This document shows, one piece after another, positions 38,456 through 47,896 of a stretch of 64,000 nucleotides of DNA. Each line of letters opens with the position of its first letter. Within the stretch, counting starts at the first letter, position 1. The DNA is from Tautonia sociabilis (GTDB taxonomy: Bacteria > Planctomycetota > Planctomycetia > Isosphaerales > Isosphaeraceae), in the NCBI RefSeq assembly GCF_003977685.1, contig NZ_RYZH01000016.1, forward strand, positions 1-64,000, in the 5' to 3' direction. The notes below the pieces were generated by a model that was not told where the DNA came from, searched no databases, and worked only from the letters and a program-made list of their open reading frames with translations. The position numbers were made by a program, and so were the translations under genes.

Positions 38456-39499
38456 ATGTCGGGCCCGGGTGGCGGGCGGCCGGGGTTGGCCGCCTCGTTC
38501 TTCATCGTGGGGATGCTCGTCGGGGTGGGCGTCGCCACCTCGGGATTCGTCCTCTTCGAGCGTGCCCGAGGCAGGGACGACGGGAGGGCACAGCGCCGCC
38601 TCGTCCTGAAGCTCGGCCACGGGCTCGATACCGGACACCCGGTCCACGAGGCGATGCAATTCCTGGCGGACCGGCTGGCGGAGAAGTCGGCCGGGGGCAT
38701 GGTGATCGAGATCTTCCCCAACGGCCAGCTCGGCTCGGAGACCGAGTGCATCGAGCAGGTCCAGCGGGGGGCCCTGGCGATGACGAAGTCCTCGACGGCG
38801 CCGCTGGAAGGCTTCGTGCCGGAGATGGCGGTCGTTGGCATCCCCTACCTGTTCCGAGACGGCGAGCACCTGTGGCGGGTGCTCGAGGGGCCCATCGGCC
38901 GGGGGCTGTTGCGGGCGGGAGAGGGGCAGGGACTGCGGGGGCTCTGCTACTACGACGCCGGCAGCCGGAGCTTCTACACCATCGACCGGCCCGTGCTCTC
39001 CCCCGACGACCTGAGCGGCCTGAAGATCCGGGTCCAGCCGAGCCGGACGGCGCTGGAGACGGTCGAGGCGCTGGGGGGCTCCCCGACGCCGATCCCCTTC
39101 GGCGAGCTGTACACCGCGCTGGCCCAGCGGCTGGTCGACGGTGCCGAGAACAACCCCCCGAGCGTTCTCACCAGCAGGCATGCCGAGGTCTGCAAGCATT
39201 ACGCGCTGGACGAGCACAGCGCCGTGCCCGACGTGCTGCTGATCGGAACCCGGGCCTGGGAGGCGCTCTCTCCGATCCAACGGCGATGGCTCCAGGAGGC
39301 GGCCGACGAGTCGGTCGCCTACCAGCGCGAGCTCTGGGCCCGGGCGACCGCCGAGGCGCTGGCGGAGATCGAGCGCCAGGGCGTGACCATCCACCGCCCC
39401 GACCGCTCCCTGTTCGCCTCCCGGGTCGAGCCGATGCACCGGGAGTACCTCGGCACGGCGGTGGGCGACCTGATCGAGCAGATCAAGCAGGCCGAATGA
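38456..39499 (+). CDS. TRAP transporter substrate-binding protein (DctP family)
   Basis: A 347-residue periplasmic solute receptor. It has an N-terminal membrane/signal segment (LAASFFIVGMLVGVGVATSGFVLF), then the DctP fold: LVLKLGHGLDTGHPVHEAMQFLADRLAEKSAGGMVIEIFPNGQLG, AVVGIPYLFRDGEHLWRVL, GLKIRVQPSRTALETVEALGGSPTPIPFGELYTALAQRLVDGAENNP. The conserved Arg in KIRVQPS binds the carboxylate of acidic substrates, consistent with uronates or other organic acids. The stop overlaps the DctQ start (ATGA). A solute is inferred from the downstream kinase, not from this protein. Confidence 0.93.
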   Translation: MSGPGGGRPGLAASFFIVGMLVGVGVATSGFVLFERARGRDDGRAQRRLVLKLGHGLDTGHPVHEAMQFLADRLAEKSAGGMVIEIFPNGQLGSETECIEQVQRGALAMTKSSTAPLEGFVPEMAVVGIPYLFRDGEHLWRVLEGPIGRGLLRAGEGQGLRGLCYYDAGSRSFYTIDRPVLSPDDLSGLKIRVQPSRTALETVEALGGSPTPIPFGELYTALAQRLVDGAENNPPSVLTSRHAEVCKHYALDEHSAVPDVLLIGTRAWEALSPIQRRWLQEAADESVAYQRELWARATAEALAEIERQGVTIHRPDRSLFASRVEPMHREYLGTAVGDLIEQIKQAE

Positions 39500-40047
39500 G
39501 TCGCACCATGCGGAAGGCCCTCAGCGCGCTGGCGGGTGCCCTGGCCCTCGGGCTGGAGGCGGCGGTCATCGGGGCGTTCGCCGCCCTCGTGCTGGTGGTC
39601 CTCTGGGGGGTTGGCAGCCGGTTCGTGCTCAATGCGCCCAGCCGGTGGACGGAAGAGGTGGCGATCTTCCTGCTCATGTGGGTCGCGTTGCTGGGGGCGG
39701 CGGTCGCGTTCCGGAGGCGGCAGCATCTGGGGGTCGACGCGCTGGTCGGCGTGCTGCACCCGGCCGCCCGGCTGCTGCTCGCGATGGTCGGGCAGGTGCT
39801 CGTCGCCGTCTTCGCCCTGGCCGTGCTCATCGTCGGAGGGGCCGTGCTCGTTCGGGAGACGCTCGAGGCGGGCCAGGTCACGCCGGCCACGGGGTTGCCG
39901 ATGGGGTACGTGTACCTCGCGGCGCCCATCTCCGGCGCGTTCATCCTTCTGTTCGCCGTCGAGCGGTTCGTCGGGCTGGCCCGGGCCGGCCTCGGCCCCG
40001 ATCCCGGGCCGGCCCCTCCCCTCCCCGACGCCGAAGAGGGCCCCTAG
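39496..40047 (+). CDS. TRAP transporter small permease (DctQ family)
   Basis: A 183-residue protein with four predicted membrane helices: LEAAVIGAFAALVLVVLWGV, EEVAIFLLMWVALLGAAVAF, LLLAMVGQVLVAVFALAVLIVG, and YVYLAAPISGAFILLFAVERF. The motif SRFVLNAPSRWTEEVA with the FxxRRRxHLGVD loop is typical. The start overlaps the DctP stop by 4 nt and the DctM gene starts 3 nt after its stop, so the three are translationally coupled. Confidence 0.92.
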   Translation: MSRTMRKALSALAGALALGLEAAVIGAFAALVLVVLWGVGSRFVLNAPSRWTEEVAIFLLMWVALLGAAVAFRRRQHLGVDALVGVLHPAARLLLAMVGQVLVAVFALAVLIVGGAVLVRETLEAGQVTPATGLPMGYVYLAAPISGAFILLFAVERFVGLARAGLGPDPGPAPPLPDAEEGP

Positions 40048-40050
40048 GCG

Positions 40051-41367
40051 ATGGACGCCCCGCTGCTGATCCTCCTGGTGTTCTTCGTCCTGCTGACGGC
40101 GATCGACCTGCCCGTCGCCGTGGCCATCGCCCTGGCGACGCTGATGGCGACCCTCTCGCTCGCCGATCTGCCGGCCTGCTACATCGTGGCGCAACGGATG
40201 TCGATCGGCATCGCCAGCTTCCCGCTGCTGGCCATTCCCTTCTTCATCCTGGCGGGAGAGCTGATGGGCCGGGGGGGGATCGCCCGCCGCCTGATCGACT
40301 TCTCCCTGGCGCTGATTCCCAGCCGCCGGGGAGGCCTGGCGTATGTGAACACGATCACGTGCATGCTTTTCGGGGCGATCTCCGGCTCGGCGACGGCGGC
40401 CGTCTCCTCGATCGGAGGCATCATGATTCCCGAGATGGAGCGGCAGGGAGAGGACCGCCGCTCTGCCGTCGCGCTGACGACCACCGCCGCCACGACCGGC
40501 CTGCTCATCCCGCCGAGCAACATCATGATCGTCTACGCGGTGGCCGCCGGGAATGTCTCGGTGGCCGCCATGTTCGCCGCTGGCCTGTTGCCCGGCCTGC
40601 TGGTGGGGGGAGCGATCCTCGCCGTTTGCGCTCTCGCTCGACGTCGGGCCCCCCTCCCCAGGACGACGGACCGGGAGGACGACGGGTCGCGGTTCGCCCT
40701 GGGGCGCATCGTCTCGACCGGGGTTCGGGCCGCCCCCGGCCTCTCCCTGGTCGTGCTGGTCCTGACGGGGATCCTCCGGGGATGGTTCTCGGCGACCGAG
40801 GCCTCGGCCATCGCCGTGCTGTACGCGTTCCTGCTGGCGGTCGTCTTCTACCGGACGGTCCGGCTGCGGGAGCTGCCCGCGATTCTCCTGCGGTCGGGCA
40901 CCATGACCGGCGTGGTCTTCCTGCTCATCGGCACCAGCCAGGCGATGAGCTGGATCCTCACGTATGAGAATGTTCCCCAGTCGGTCGGCGAGGCGATGCT
41001 CGACGCCTCGACCAGCGGGATCGTCATCCTGCTGATGATGAACGCGATCCTCCTCCTGGTCGGCGCGGTGATGGACATGACCCCGGCGGTCCTGATCTTC
41101 ACGCCTCTCTTTCTGCCCGTCGCCGAGCGGCTGGGGGTGGATCCGGTCCACTTCGGCGTCATGATGGTCGTCAACCTGTGCATTGGCCTCTGCACTCCTC
41201 CGGTCGGGACCTGCCTGTTCGTGGGTTGCTCGGTCGGCCGGATCGGCATTGCCGAGGCGATCCGGCCGATGGTCCCCTTCCTGCTGGCCATGCTCGCGGC
41301 CCTGGCCCTCATCACCGCCTGGCCGGCTATCACGCTGTGGCTGCCCGGGGCGCTCGGACTGGATTGA
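40051..41367 (+). CDS. TRAP transporter large permease (DctM family)
   Basis: A 438-residue permease of about 12 membrane helices that uses the sodium gradient for uptake. Recognisable parts include LLAIPFFILAGELMGRGGIARRL, AISGSATAAVSSIGGIMIPEM, TTAATTGLLIPPSNIMIVYAVAAG and VDPVHFGVMMVVNLCIGLCTPPVGTCLFVGC near the C-terminus. The length is as usual for the family. It is followed 18 nt later by the GHMP kinase gene, so the operon continues. Confidence 0.95.
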   Translation: MDAPLLILLVFFVLLTAIDLPVAVAIALATLMATLSLADLPACYIVAQRMSIGIASFPLLAIPFFILAGELMGRGGIARRLIDFSLALIPSRRGGLAYVNTITCMLFGAISGSATAAVSSIGGIMIPEMERQGEDRRSAVALTTTAATTGLLIPPSNIMIVYAVAAGNVSVAAMFAAGLLPGLLVGGAILAVCALARRRAPLPRTTDREDDGSRFALGRIVSTGVRAAPGLSLVVLVLTGILRGWFSATEASAIAVLYAFLLAVVFYRTVRLRELPAILLRSGTMTGVVFLLIGTSQAMSWILTYENVPQSVGEAMLDASTSGIVILLMMNAILLLVGAVMDMTPAVLIFTPLFLPVAERLGVDPVHFGVMMVVNLCIGLCTPPVGTCLFVGCSVGRIGIAEAIRPMVPFLLAMLAALALITAWPAITLWLPGALGLD

Positions 41368-41385
41368 CCCCTGAAGATCGACGCC

Positions 41386-42588
41386 ATGCCTCCTCCCTCG
41401 GATCGGATCGAAGCCCTTCGCCGCGAGGCGGCCCGGCGCACCGGGGCCGAGCCCTCCCGCATTCGAGTCGTCCGAGCGCCGTACCGGATTTGCCCGATCG
41501 GCGCCCACATCGACCACCAGCTCGGGCCGGTCACCGCGATGGCGATCGATCGCAGCGTGCTGCTGGCCTTCGCCCCGTCCGGCTCGAGCCGGGTGCGGCT
41601 GGAGAGCCTCGACTTCGAGGGCATGGTCGAGTTCTCCCTGGACGACGTGCCTGGCCCGACGCCGGGAGACTGGGGGAACTTCCCCCGAGGCGCCGTCCTG
41701 GCCCTGCGACACCGGCGGCACGAGGTGGGGCAAGGGATCGTCGGTGTGGTCGCCGGAGAGCTGCTCGGCGGCGGCGTCAGCTCGTCGGCCGCGGTCGGCA
41801 TCGCCCTGCTGCTGGCGATCGAGGCGAGCAACGGACTGGACCTCTCGTCCGGGGAGAACATCGCGCTGGCCCGGTCGATCGAGAACGACTACCTCGGCCT
41901 TCGGAGCGGCATCCTCGACCAGGCGGCCATCCTGCTCTCCCGACTCGGGCACCTGACGCTCATCGACTGTGCTTCGGGAGAGCACGAGCACATCCCTTCC
42001 CCGGCGTCGATGCCCCCGTTCCGGATTCTGCTCGCCTACTCGGGCCTGCGCCGGGCCCTGGTGGGCACCGACTACAACCGCCGGGTGGACGAGTGCGCCG
42101 AGGCCGCCCGGACGCTGCTCTCGGCCGCCGGCCGAGGAGAGGCCGGAGCGGTCCTCGGTCACCTCTCGGCCGACGAGTACGCCGCGTTCGGCCATCTTCT
42201 GTCCGGTCCCCCGGCCCGCCGAGCCGCCCACTACTTCTCCGAGGTCGACCGCGTCCGCCGAGGAGTGGCCGCCTGGCGGATGGGGGACCTGGCCGGCTTC
42301 GGGGCCCTGATGACGGCCTCGGGGGAGAGCTCGATTCGCAATTACGAGTGCGGGAGCCCGCCGCTGATCGATCTGTATGAGATCCTTGTCGCGACCGAGG
42401 GCGTCCTCGGCACCCGGTTCAGCGGCGCCGGCTTCCGAGGCTGCTGCGTGGCCCTCGTCGATCCCGAGGACGCCGATCAGTCCGCTGCCCGGGTCCGAGC
42501 GTCCTACTCCCGGCGCCGTCCGGAGCTGGCCGCAGATGCCCCCGTCGTGCTCTGCGACCCCGACGACGGCGCCGGATTCGTCGATTGA
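41386..42588 (+). CDS. GHMP-family sugar kinase, galacturonokinase-like
   Basis: A 400-residue anomeric sugar kinase. Motif 1 is YRICPIGAHIDHQLG (about 33-47), motif 2 LLGGGVSSSAAVGIALL (about 126-142), and motif 3 TRFSGAGFRGCCVALV (about 343-358). In galactokinases motif 1 reads GEHTDY; the GAHIDHQ form, with SIRNYECGSPPLIDLYEIL, matches, from memory, the plant galacturonic acid kinase. Hence the likely reaction is ATP-dependent phosphorylation of D-galacturonate (or a related uronate) to its 1-phosphate, feeding UDP-uronate salvage. Other hexoses are possible. It is in the TRAP operon, which agrees with an imported acidic sugar. Confidence 0.85.
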   Translation: MPPPSDRIEALRREAARRTGAEPSRIRVVRAPYRICPIGAHIDHQLGPVTAMAIDRSVLLAFAPSGSSRVRLESLDFEGMVEFSLDDVPGPTPGDWGNFPRGAVLALRHRRHEVGQGIVGVVAGELLGGGVSSSAAVGIALLLAIEASNGLDLSSGENIALARSIENDYLGLRSGILDQAAILLSRLGHLTLIDCASGEHEHIPSPASMPPFRILLAYSGLRRALVGTDYNRRVDECAEAARTLLSAAGRGEAGAVLGHLSADEYAAFGHLLSGPPARRAAHYFSEVDRVRRGVAAWRMGDLAGFGALMTASGESSIRNYECGSPPLIDLYEILVATEGVLGTRFSGAGFRGCCVALVDPEDADQSAARVRASYSRRRPELAADAPVVLCDPDDGAGFVD

Positions 42589-42616
42589 CCCCTCGAAGGA
42601 TGCGGGCCTCCTCCCC

Positions 42617-43783
42617 ATGATCGACCCGAACCGTTCGTCCTTCGGCCCCGACCGCCCGCTCCCCCGCTCGATCGCCATCGCGGGGGCCTGGGGCTACATC
42701 GGCCGCAAGTTCCTCGACGTGGCGCTCTCTCGGGGCCTGACCGTGTTCGTCTTCGACCCCGGCCCGGCTCCCGACGACATCGACCTCGGCCGGCTGACCC
42801 GGATCGATCACGAGGCCGACTTCTACCGAGTCGATGCCGACCTCGTCCACCTCGCCGTCCACCCCGAGCACCGTCGGCTCGACCTGCTGCTCGACCGAGA
42901 GCGGCCCCCGCTCATCCTCAACGAGAAACCAATGGCCGAGCCCGGCCGCCCGGAGCATTGCCGTCGCGTCGTCGAGGACGTCGCCGCCTCCCCGGCCGTC
43001 GTCCTGTACGACTTCCCCGAGCTGTTCGACCCGCTCTCGGCGAGGATCCTGGAGTACCTCGGCCGGTTTCGGGAGGTTCGCATCGACGAGGTCGTCCTCC
43101 AGCGCTCGAAGGACCGGGAGGATCCGGCCATCCCCCGCAACGCCAAGCGGATGGTTTCCATCCAGTATCAGGAATCTGTGCACTGCCTGGCCTTCGTGCT
43201 GTACCTGCTGGCCGCGGTCCAGGGCGGGACCGATCGCGTCCTGAACGGCGGCGTCCGACTGGTCGGCCGGGCGGAGCGCTACTCCCCTCCGAATCCGGAA
43301 GCCTACCCCCACGCCGTCGACGGGAGGTGCCGCTACCGGATGTTCCTGGGAGGCGTGCGAGTCGAGGGGAGCACCAACTTCAAGCGCCATGCCGAGTGGG
43401 CGAAGCGGCGCCTGATCCGAGGCGTCGGCGACGGGGAACCGTTCGAAATCGACGTCTCGTTCCTGGAAGGAAAGAAGGACTTCCGCATCAACGGCCGCGA
43501 CCAACCCTGCGACCCGGCCGCCAGCTCCTATCAGCATGTCCTCGAGACGGCGACCCGATGGTCCCGGCAGTTCGACCGCTCCCAGTTGATGGGGGGGCTC
43601 TTTCCCAATCCGGCGTTCACCCTGCTCACCTACCAGCTCTCCGCCGCGCTCTGGCGGAGTTGCCGAGAGCGGGAGGCGATCGCCATTGAATCCGCGGACC
43701 GCCTCCGGTCGTGGGACGCCGGGTTCGATCCCGACCTCGCTCCCCTCGCCGATGACGGCGAACTCGACGAGCCCTGGGTCTGA
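42617..43783 (+). CDS. Gfo/Idh/MocA-like oxidoreductase, cytoplasmic
   Basis: A 388-residue protein with an N-terminal Rossmann fold (SIAIAGAWGYIGRKFLDVALSRGLTVFVFD), the conserved EKP equivalent as LILNEKPMAEPGRPEH, and a C-terminal half with KRMVSIQYQESVHCLAFVLYLL and VRVEGSTNFKRHAEWAKRRLI. There is no export signal. It is divergent from the common family members. Being the last gene of the TRAP/galacturonokinase operon (28 nt after the kinase), it may oxidise or epimerise the imported sugar acid or its activated form. Start chosen at ATG for MIDPNRSSF, with the preceding open frame having no similarity. Confidence 0.75.
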   Translation: MIDPNRSSFGPDRPLPRSIAIAGAWGYIGRKFLDVALSRGLTVFVFDPGPAPDDIDLGRLTRIDHEADFYRVDADLVHLAVHPEHRRLDLLLDRERPPLILNEKPMAEPGRPEHCRRVVEDVAASPAVVLYDFPELFDPLSARILEYLGRFREVRIDEVVLQRSKDREDPAIPRNAKRMVSIQYQESVHCLAFVLYLLAAVQGGTDRVLNGGVRLVGRAERYSPPNPEAYPHAVDGRCRYRMFLGGVRVEGSTNFKRHAEWAKRRLIRGVGDGEPFEIDVSFLEGKKDFRINGRDQPCDPAASSYQHVLETATRWSRQFDRSQLMGGLFPNPAFTLLTYQLSAALWRSCREREAIAIESADRLRSWDAGFDPDLAPLADDGELDEPWV

Positions 43784-43889
43784 TCGCCCAGGGCCTTGTC
43801 AGGCCCGCCCCAGGAGCCCAAGCTGGGGGCCGGGCCCGGGGCCCCGTTCTCCCCATCGCCGAGGAGCCCGATCGGAGGAACCCGAACCG

Positions 43890-46800
43890 ATGCGATCTCG
43901 ACTCCTGCTCGCCTTGCTTCTCCTGCCGGTGTCGCTGACCGCCTTCGGTCAGGGGTCCGACGAGGGCGGCGCGGCCCTCGGCCCGATCTCCGCTCAGGAT
44001 CCCTAGACGCTCTCCCGGGAAGCCCGGGAACGGGGGGACGCCCAGCGAGGAGCCCTCGTCTTCGCCCGTCCCGAGCTGAATTGCCGGCAATGCCACCTTG
44101 TTGGGGAGGAGTCCGGCCTCGGCCCCGACCTCTCCCGGCTCGGCGATGACCTCAGCGCGGCCCATCTCGTCGAGTCGATCCTCCGGCCTTCCGCCGACAT
44201 CCGGGAGGGGTATCAGACGGTCCAGGTGGCGACCCGGGACGGCCGGGTGCTCACCGGGCTGCTGGCGGAGGAAACCCCTGATCGGATCGTCCTGCGCGAT
44301 GCCCAGGGGGAGGAGATCACGGTCCCTCTTGCCGAGATCGAGGAGCGTCGGCGAGGCGAGTCTTCCCTGATGCCGGATGGGTTGGTCGAGACGCTGGCCT
44401 CGCCCCAGGAGTTCCTCGACCTGGCCCGGTACGTGATCGAGGTGGCCGAAGGGGGGCCGGATCGCGCCCGGGAGCTGGAGCCCGATCCAGCCGCCATCGC
44501 GGCCCTCCGGGCGCTGCCCGAGTACGAGGCCCGGGTCGACCACGCCGCCCTGATCGCCGAGTGGGACGTCGAGAGCCTCGAGCGCGGCCGGGCGATCTAC
44601 GAGCGGGTCTGCGCCAACTGCCACGGGACGCTCGACCGCGAGGGATCGCTGCCGACCTCCCCCCGGTTCGCCTCGGCCGAGTTCAAGAACGGCGCCGACC
44701 CGCTGGGACTGTACCGCACCCTGACCCGAGGCTTCGGCCGGATGATGCCGCAAAGCTGGATGGTCCCCCGGCAGAAGTACGACGTGATCCACTATCTGCG
44801 AGAGGCATACCTGCGCGAGCACAACCCGACGCGATACGTCGAGGTCGATGCCGCCTACCTCGCCGGGCTGCCCGAAGGGGATACCCGGGGACCGGAGCCG
44901 CCGAGCATCGAGCCCTGGGTGGCGATGGACTACGGGCCGGTGATGATGCACACGATCGAGGTCGGCCGGGACGGCTCGAACATCGCCGCCAAGGGGATCG
45001 CCGTGCGGCTCGACCCGGGCCCCGGAGGGATCTCCCGCGGTCATCACTGGGTGGTCTACGAGCACGACACCCTGCGCCTGGCGGGAGCCTGGAGCGGATC
45101 GGGGTTCCTCGACTGGAACGGCATCCAGTTCAACGGCCGGCACGGCGTCCACCCGAGGGTGGTCGGGCGGGTCGAGGCGGCCAACCCGACCGGACCGGGC
45201 TGGGCCGGCCCGGAGGCCCTCGGCTTCGACGACCCCCGGCCTCTCGCCCGAGACGGGCGCCCCTATGGCCCGCTCCCCCGAGACTGGGCCCGATACCGAG
45301 GCCTGGCCCTGCACGGCTCGCAGGCGATCCTCTCCTACGACGTGGGTCGGGTCCCCGTCCTGGAGACCCCCGGCCTGGTCGAGACGGCCCTCGGCCCGGT
45401 CATTACCCGGTCCTTCGAGCTCGGTCCCCGCCCCGACGACCTGCTGCTTCAGGTGGCCCACCTTTCGGGCCGGGACGTCCGGCTCCGGCCGGTCGAGGGC
45501 CATCCCTCGGCCGTCATGCTCGGGCCTGAGGAGGCCGAGCCTCCCGGTGGACTCCTGTTTGACGGCGCCTCGAGCGTCGAGATGGGGGAGGCCCCCGAGC
45601 TGGATGTCTCGGCGGGCGATCGGACGATCGCCGCCCGGATCCGGACGACCGAGGGAGGCACGATCTTCGCCAGCGCTCCCGGCGAGGGGAACTGGGCGCC
45701 CGGCTCCCAGGCCCTGTTCGTGAGGGGGGGACGTCTGGTCTTCGACATCGGCTGGGAGGGGGCCGTCGCGTCGAACCGGGAGGTCGACGACGGACGCTGG
45801 CACGATATCGCACTGACGTATGAAAATGATTCGGGTCGAGTTCGGCTCTTTATCGACGGCAATCCCGACGCCGAGGGCCGGCTGCGGGCTCCGGAGCGGC
45901 CCGAGCCTGGAGGGAGAGTCGTTCGGCTGGGCTTCGCGTCGCCCGACTTCCCCGGGCCGGATCCGTATTTCCGGGGTCGGATCGAATCGGTTCTCGTCTT
46001 CGGTCGAGTCCTGGGAGACGAGGAGATCCGCCGGCTCCCCTCGTCGCCTTCCCCCGGGCCGGTGCTGGCTGATTGGAGGCCGGACCAGGCTGAGGCCAAG
46101 GCTGAGGGGGACGCGGTCCCCGACCGGACTGGCTCGGGGCTCGACGGCGTCGTCCGGCTCGGGCCGGCGTCGCTCGAGCGGGCCGATCGGGTGGTGGCTG
46201 GGTGGGAACACTCCGGGGGTGAGGGGCTGGAATGGGTCGAGGCCGCCTCGGGGGACCTGAGACTGCGCATCCCGGCCGGGCCCGAGCCGCTCCGCTTCGT
46301 GCTCTGGTTCGCCGGGCCGTCTCGGGAAGTCGACCCCCTGGCGCTGGCCGACTCGGTGCGGATCGGACCCCCCGGCGATCTGAGATCGCTCACCGACGGC
46401 GGGCCGAGGAGATGGCCGGAGGAGATCGTGACCCGGGCCGAGGCCGGGGAGGACGACGGCCCCTTCGCCGTCGACGTGCTCACGCCCCCGGACGCCAACC
46501 CCTGGAACGCCCAGGTCCGCTGCTCGGGGCTGGACTTCCTGCCGGGAGGCGACTCGGCCGTTCTCTGCTGCTGGGACGGCGACATCTGGCGGGTCGACGG
46601 CCTATCGGACGCGTCCGGGGAGCTGCGCTGGAGGCGGATCGCGTCGGGCCTGTTCCAACCCCTGGGGATCAAGCTCATCGGCGGGGAGATCTACGTGACC
46701 TGCCGAGACCAGATCGCCATCCTCCGCGACCGAGACGGTGACGGCGAGGTCGACTTCTACGAGAGCTTCAACAGCGACCACCAGGTCACCGAGCACTTCC

Positions 46801-47783
46801 ACGAGTTCGCCACCGGGCTGGACACCGACGACGAGGGGAACCTCTACTACGCCAAGGCCGGCCGCCACGCCGCCGAGGCCCTGGTGCCGCACCACGGGAC
46901 GCTGCTCCGGGTCAGTCCCGATGGCAGCCGCACCGAGATCGTCGCCACCGGCTTCCGCGCTCCCAACGGCGTGCTGGTCAACCCCGACGGCACCTTCTTC
47001 CTCACGGACCAGGAGGGGCACTGGACGCCGAAGAACCGGATCAACTGGGTGCGAGAGGGACGCTTCTATGGTTACATGTGAGGCTACCACGAGATCGATG
47101 ATCCCTCCGACTCAGCGATGGAGCCCCCGCTCTGCTGGATCACCAATGCCATGGACCGCTCCCCCGGAGAGCCGATCCGGGTGGACAGCCCCTCCTGGGA
47201 GAGGCTCAACGGCGCCCTGTTGAACCTCTCCTACGGGACCGGCCGGATTTTCGTCGTGCCTCACGAGCGGGTTGGCGACCTGATGCAGGGGGGCGTCACC
47301 CCCCTGCCAATCCCCTCCATGCCGACTGGAGTGATGCGGGGCCGCTTCCACCCGGAGGACGGCCACCTGTACGCCTGCGGTATGTTCGCCTGGGCCAGCG
47401 ATCGCCAGCAGCCGGGAGGCTTCTACCGGATCCGGGCCACCGGCCGTCCCGTGTTCGCGGTCGTCGGCCTGCACGCCCGGCCGGGGGGCCTGGATCTCTC
47501 GTTCAGCGACCCGCTGGACCCCGAGTCCGTCTCCGACCCTTCCCGCTTCTCCGCCTCCGTCTGGTCGCTTCGCCGGACGGCGCGCTACGGCTCCGAGCAC
47601 GTTGACGAGCACCCCCTCGCCGTCACCTCCGCCCTCCTGGACGACGACGGCCGGACGATCCATCTGACCATCCCCGAACTGGCCCCGACCCAAGGCCTGG
47701 AGCTCCGCTTTTCGATCGCCGGCGCCCAGGGCGACCCCGCCCAGGGAGTCGTCCACGCGACGATCCACCACCTCGGCCCGTGA
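43890..47783 (+). pseudogene. Secreted di-haem cytochrome / LamG / propeller protein, two in-frame stops
   Basis: One continuous frame of 1298 codons, broken only by TAG (44004-44006) and TGA (47079-47081). It begins with a signal peptide (MRSRLLLALLLLPVSLTAFG). After the TAG a first haem site (NCRQCHL) lies in a cytochrome-like domain. The second is CANCHG in a DUF6797-type region. A LamG-like domain (about DGASSVEMGEAPELDVS) and a C-terminal NHL/beta-propeller-like part with DGDIWRVDG and DTDDEGNLYYAKAG follow. At the TGA the frame reads YGYM-stop-GYHEIDDPSD; family members probably have Trp here (TGG to TGA). The frame is otherwise perfectly kept, so the stops look recent, or are sequencing errors or read-through sites. 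Without suppression the product is split. Confidence 0.8.
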
Positions 47784-47896
47784 GGGCATCTCGGCCCGAC
47801 CTCATCCGATCCGTCCGATCCCCTGCGATCTCGCCTTCTGGGTCCATTCGTCCAGGCGTCGAGGCTCCGGCTCCCGAGGGAGTCGCTCGGTTCGAA

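Noticed and set aside
39319..42678. Long minus-strand frame opposite the TRAP operon
   Set aside because: Antisense shadow; low-complexity His/Asp/Gln-rich sequence with no domain.
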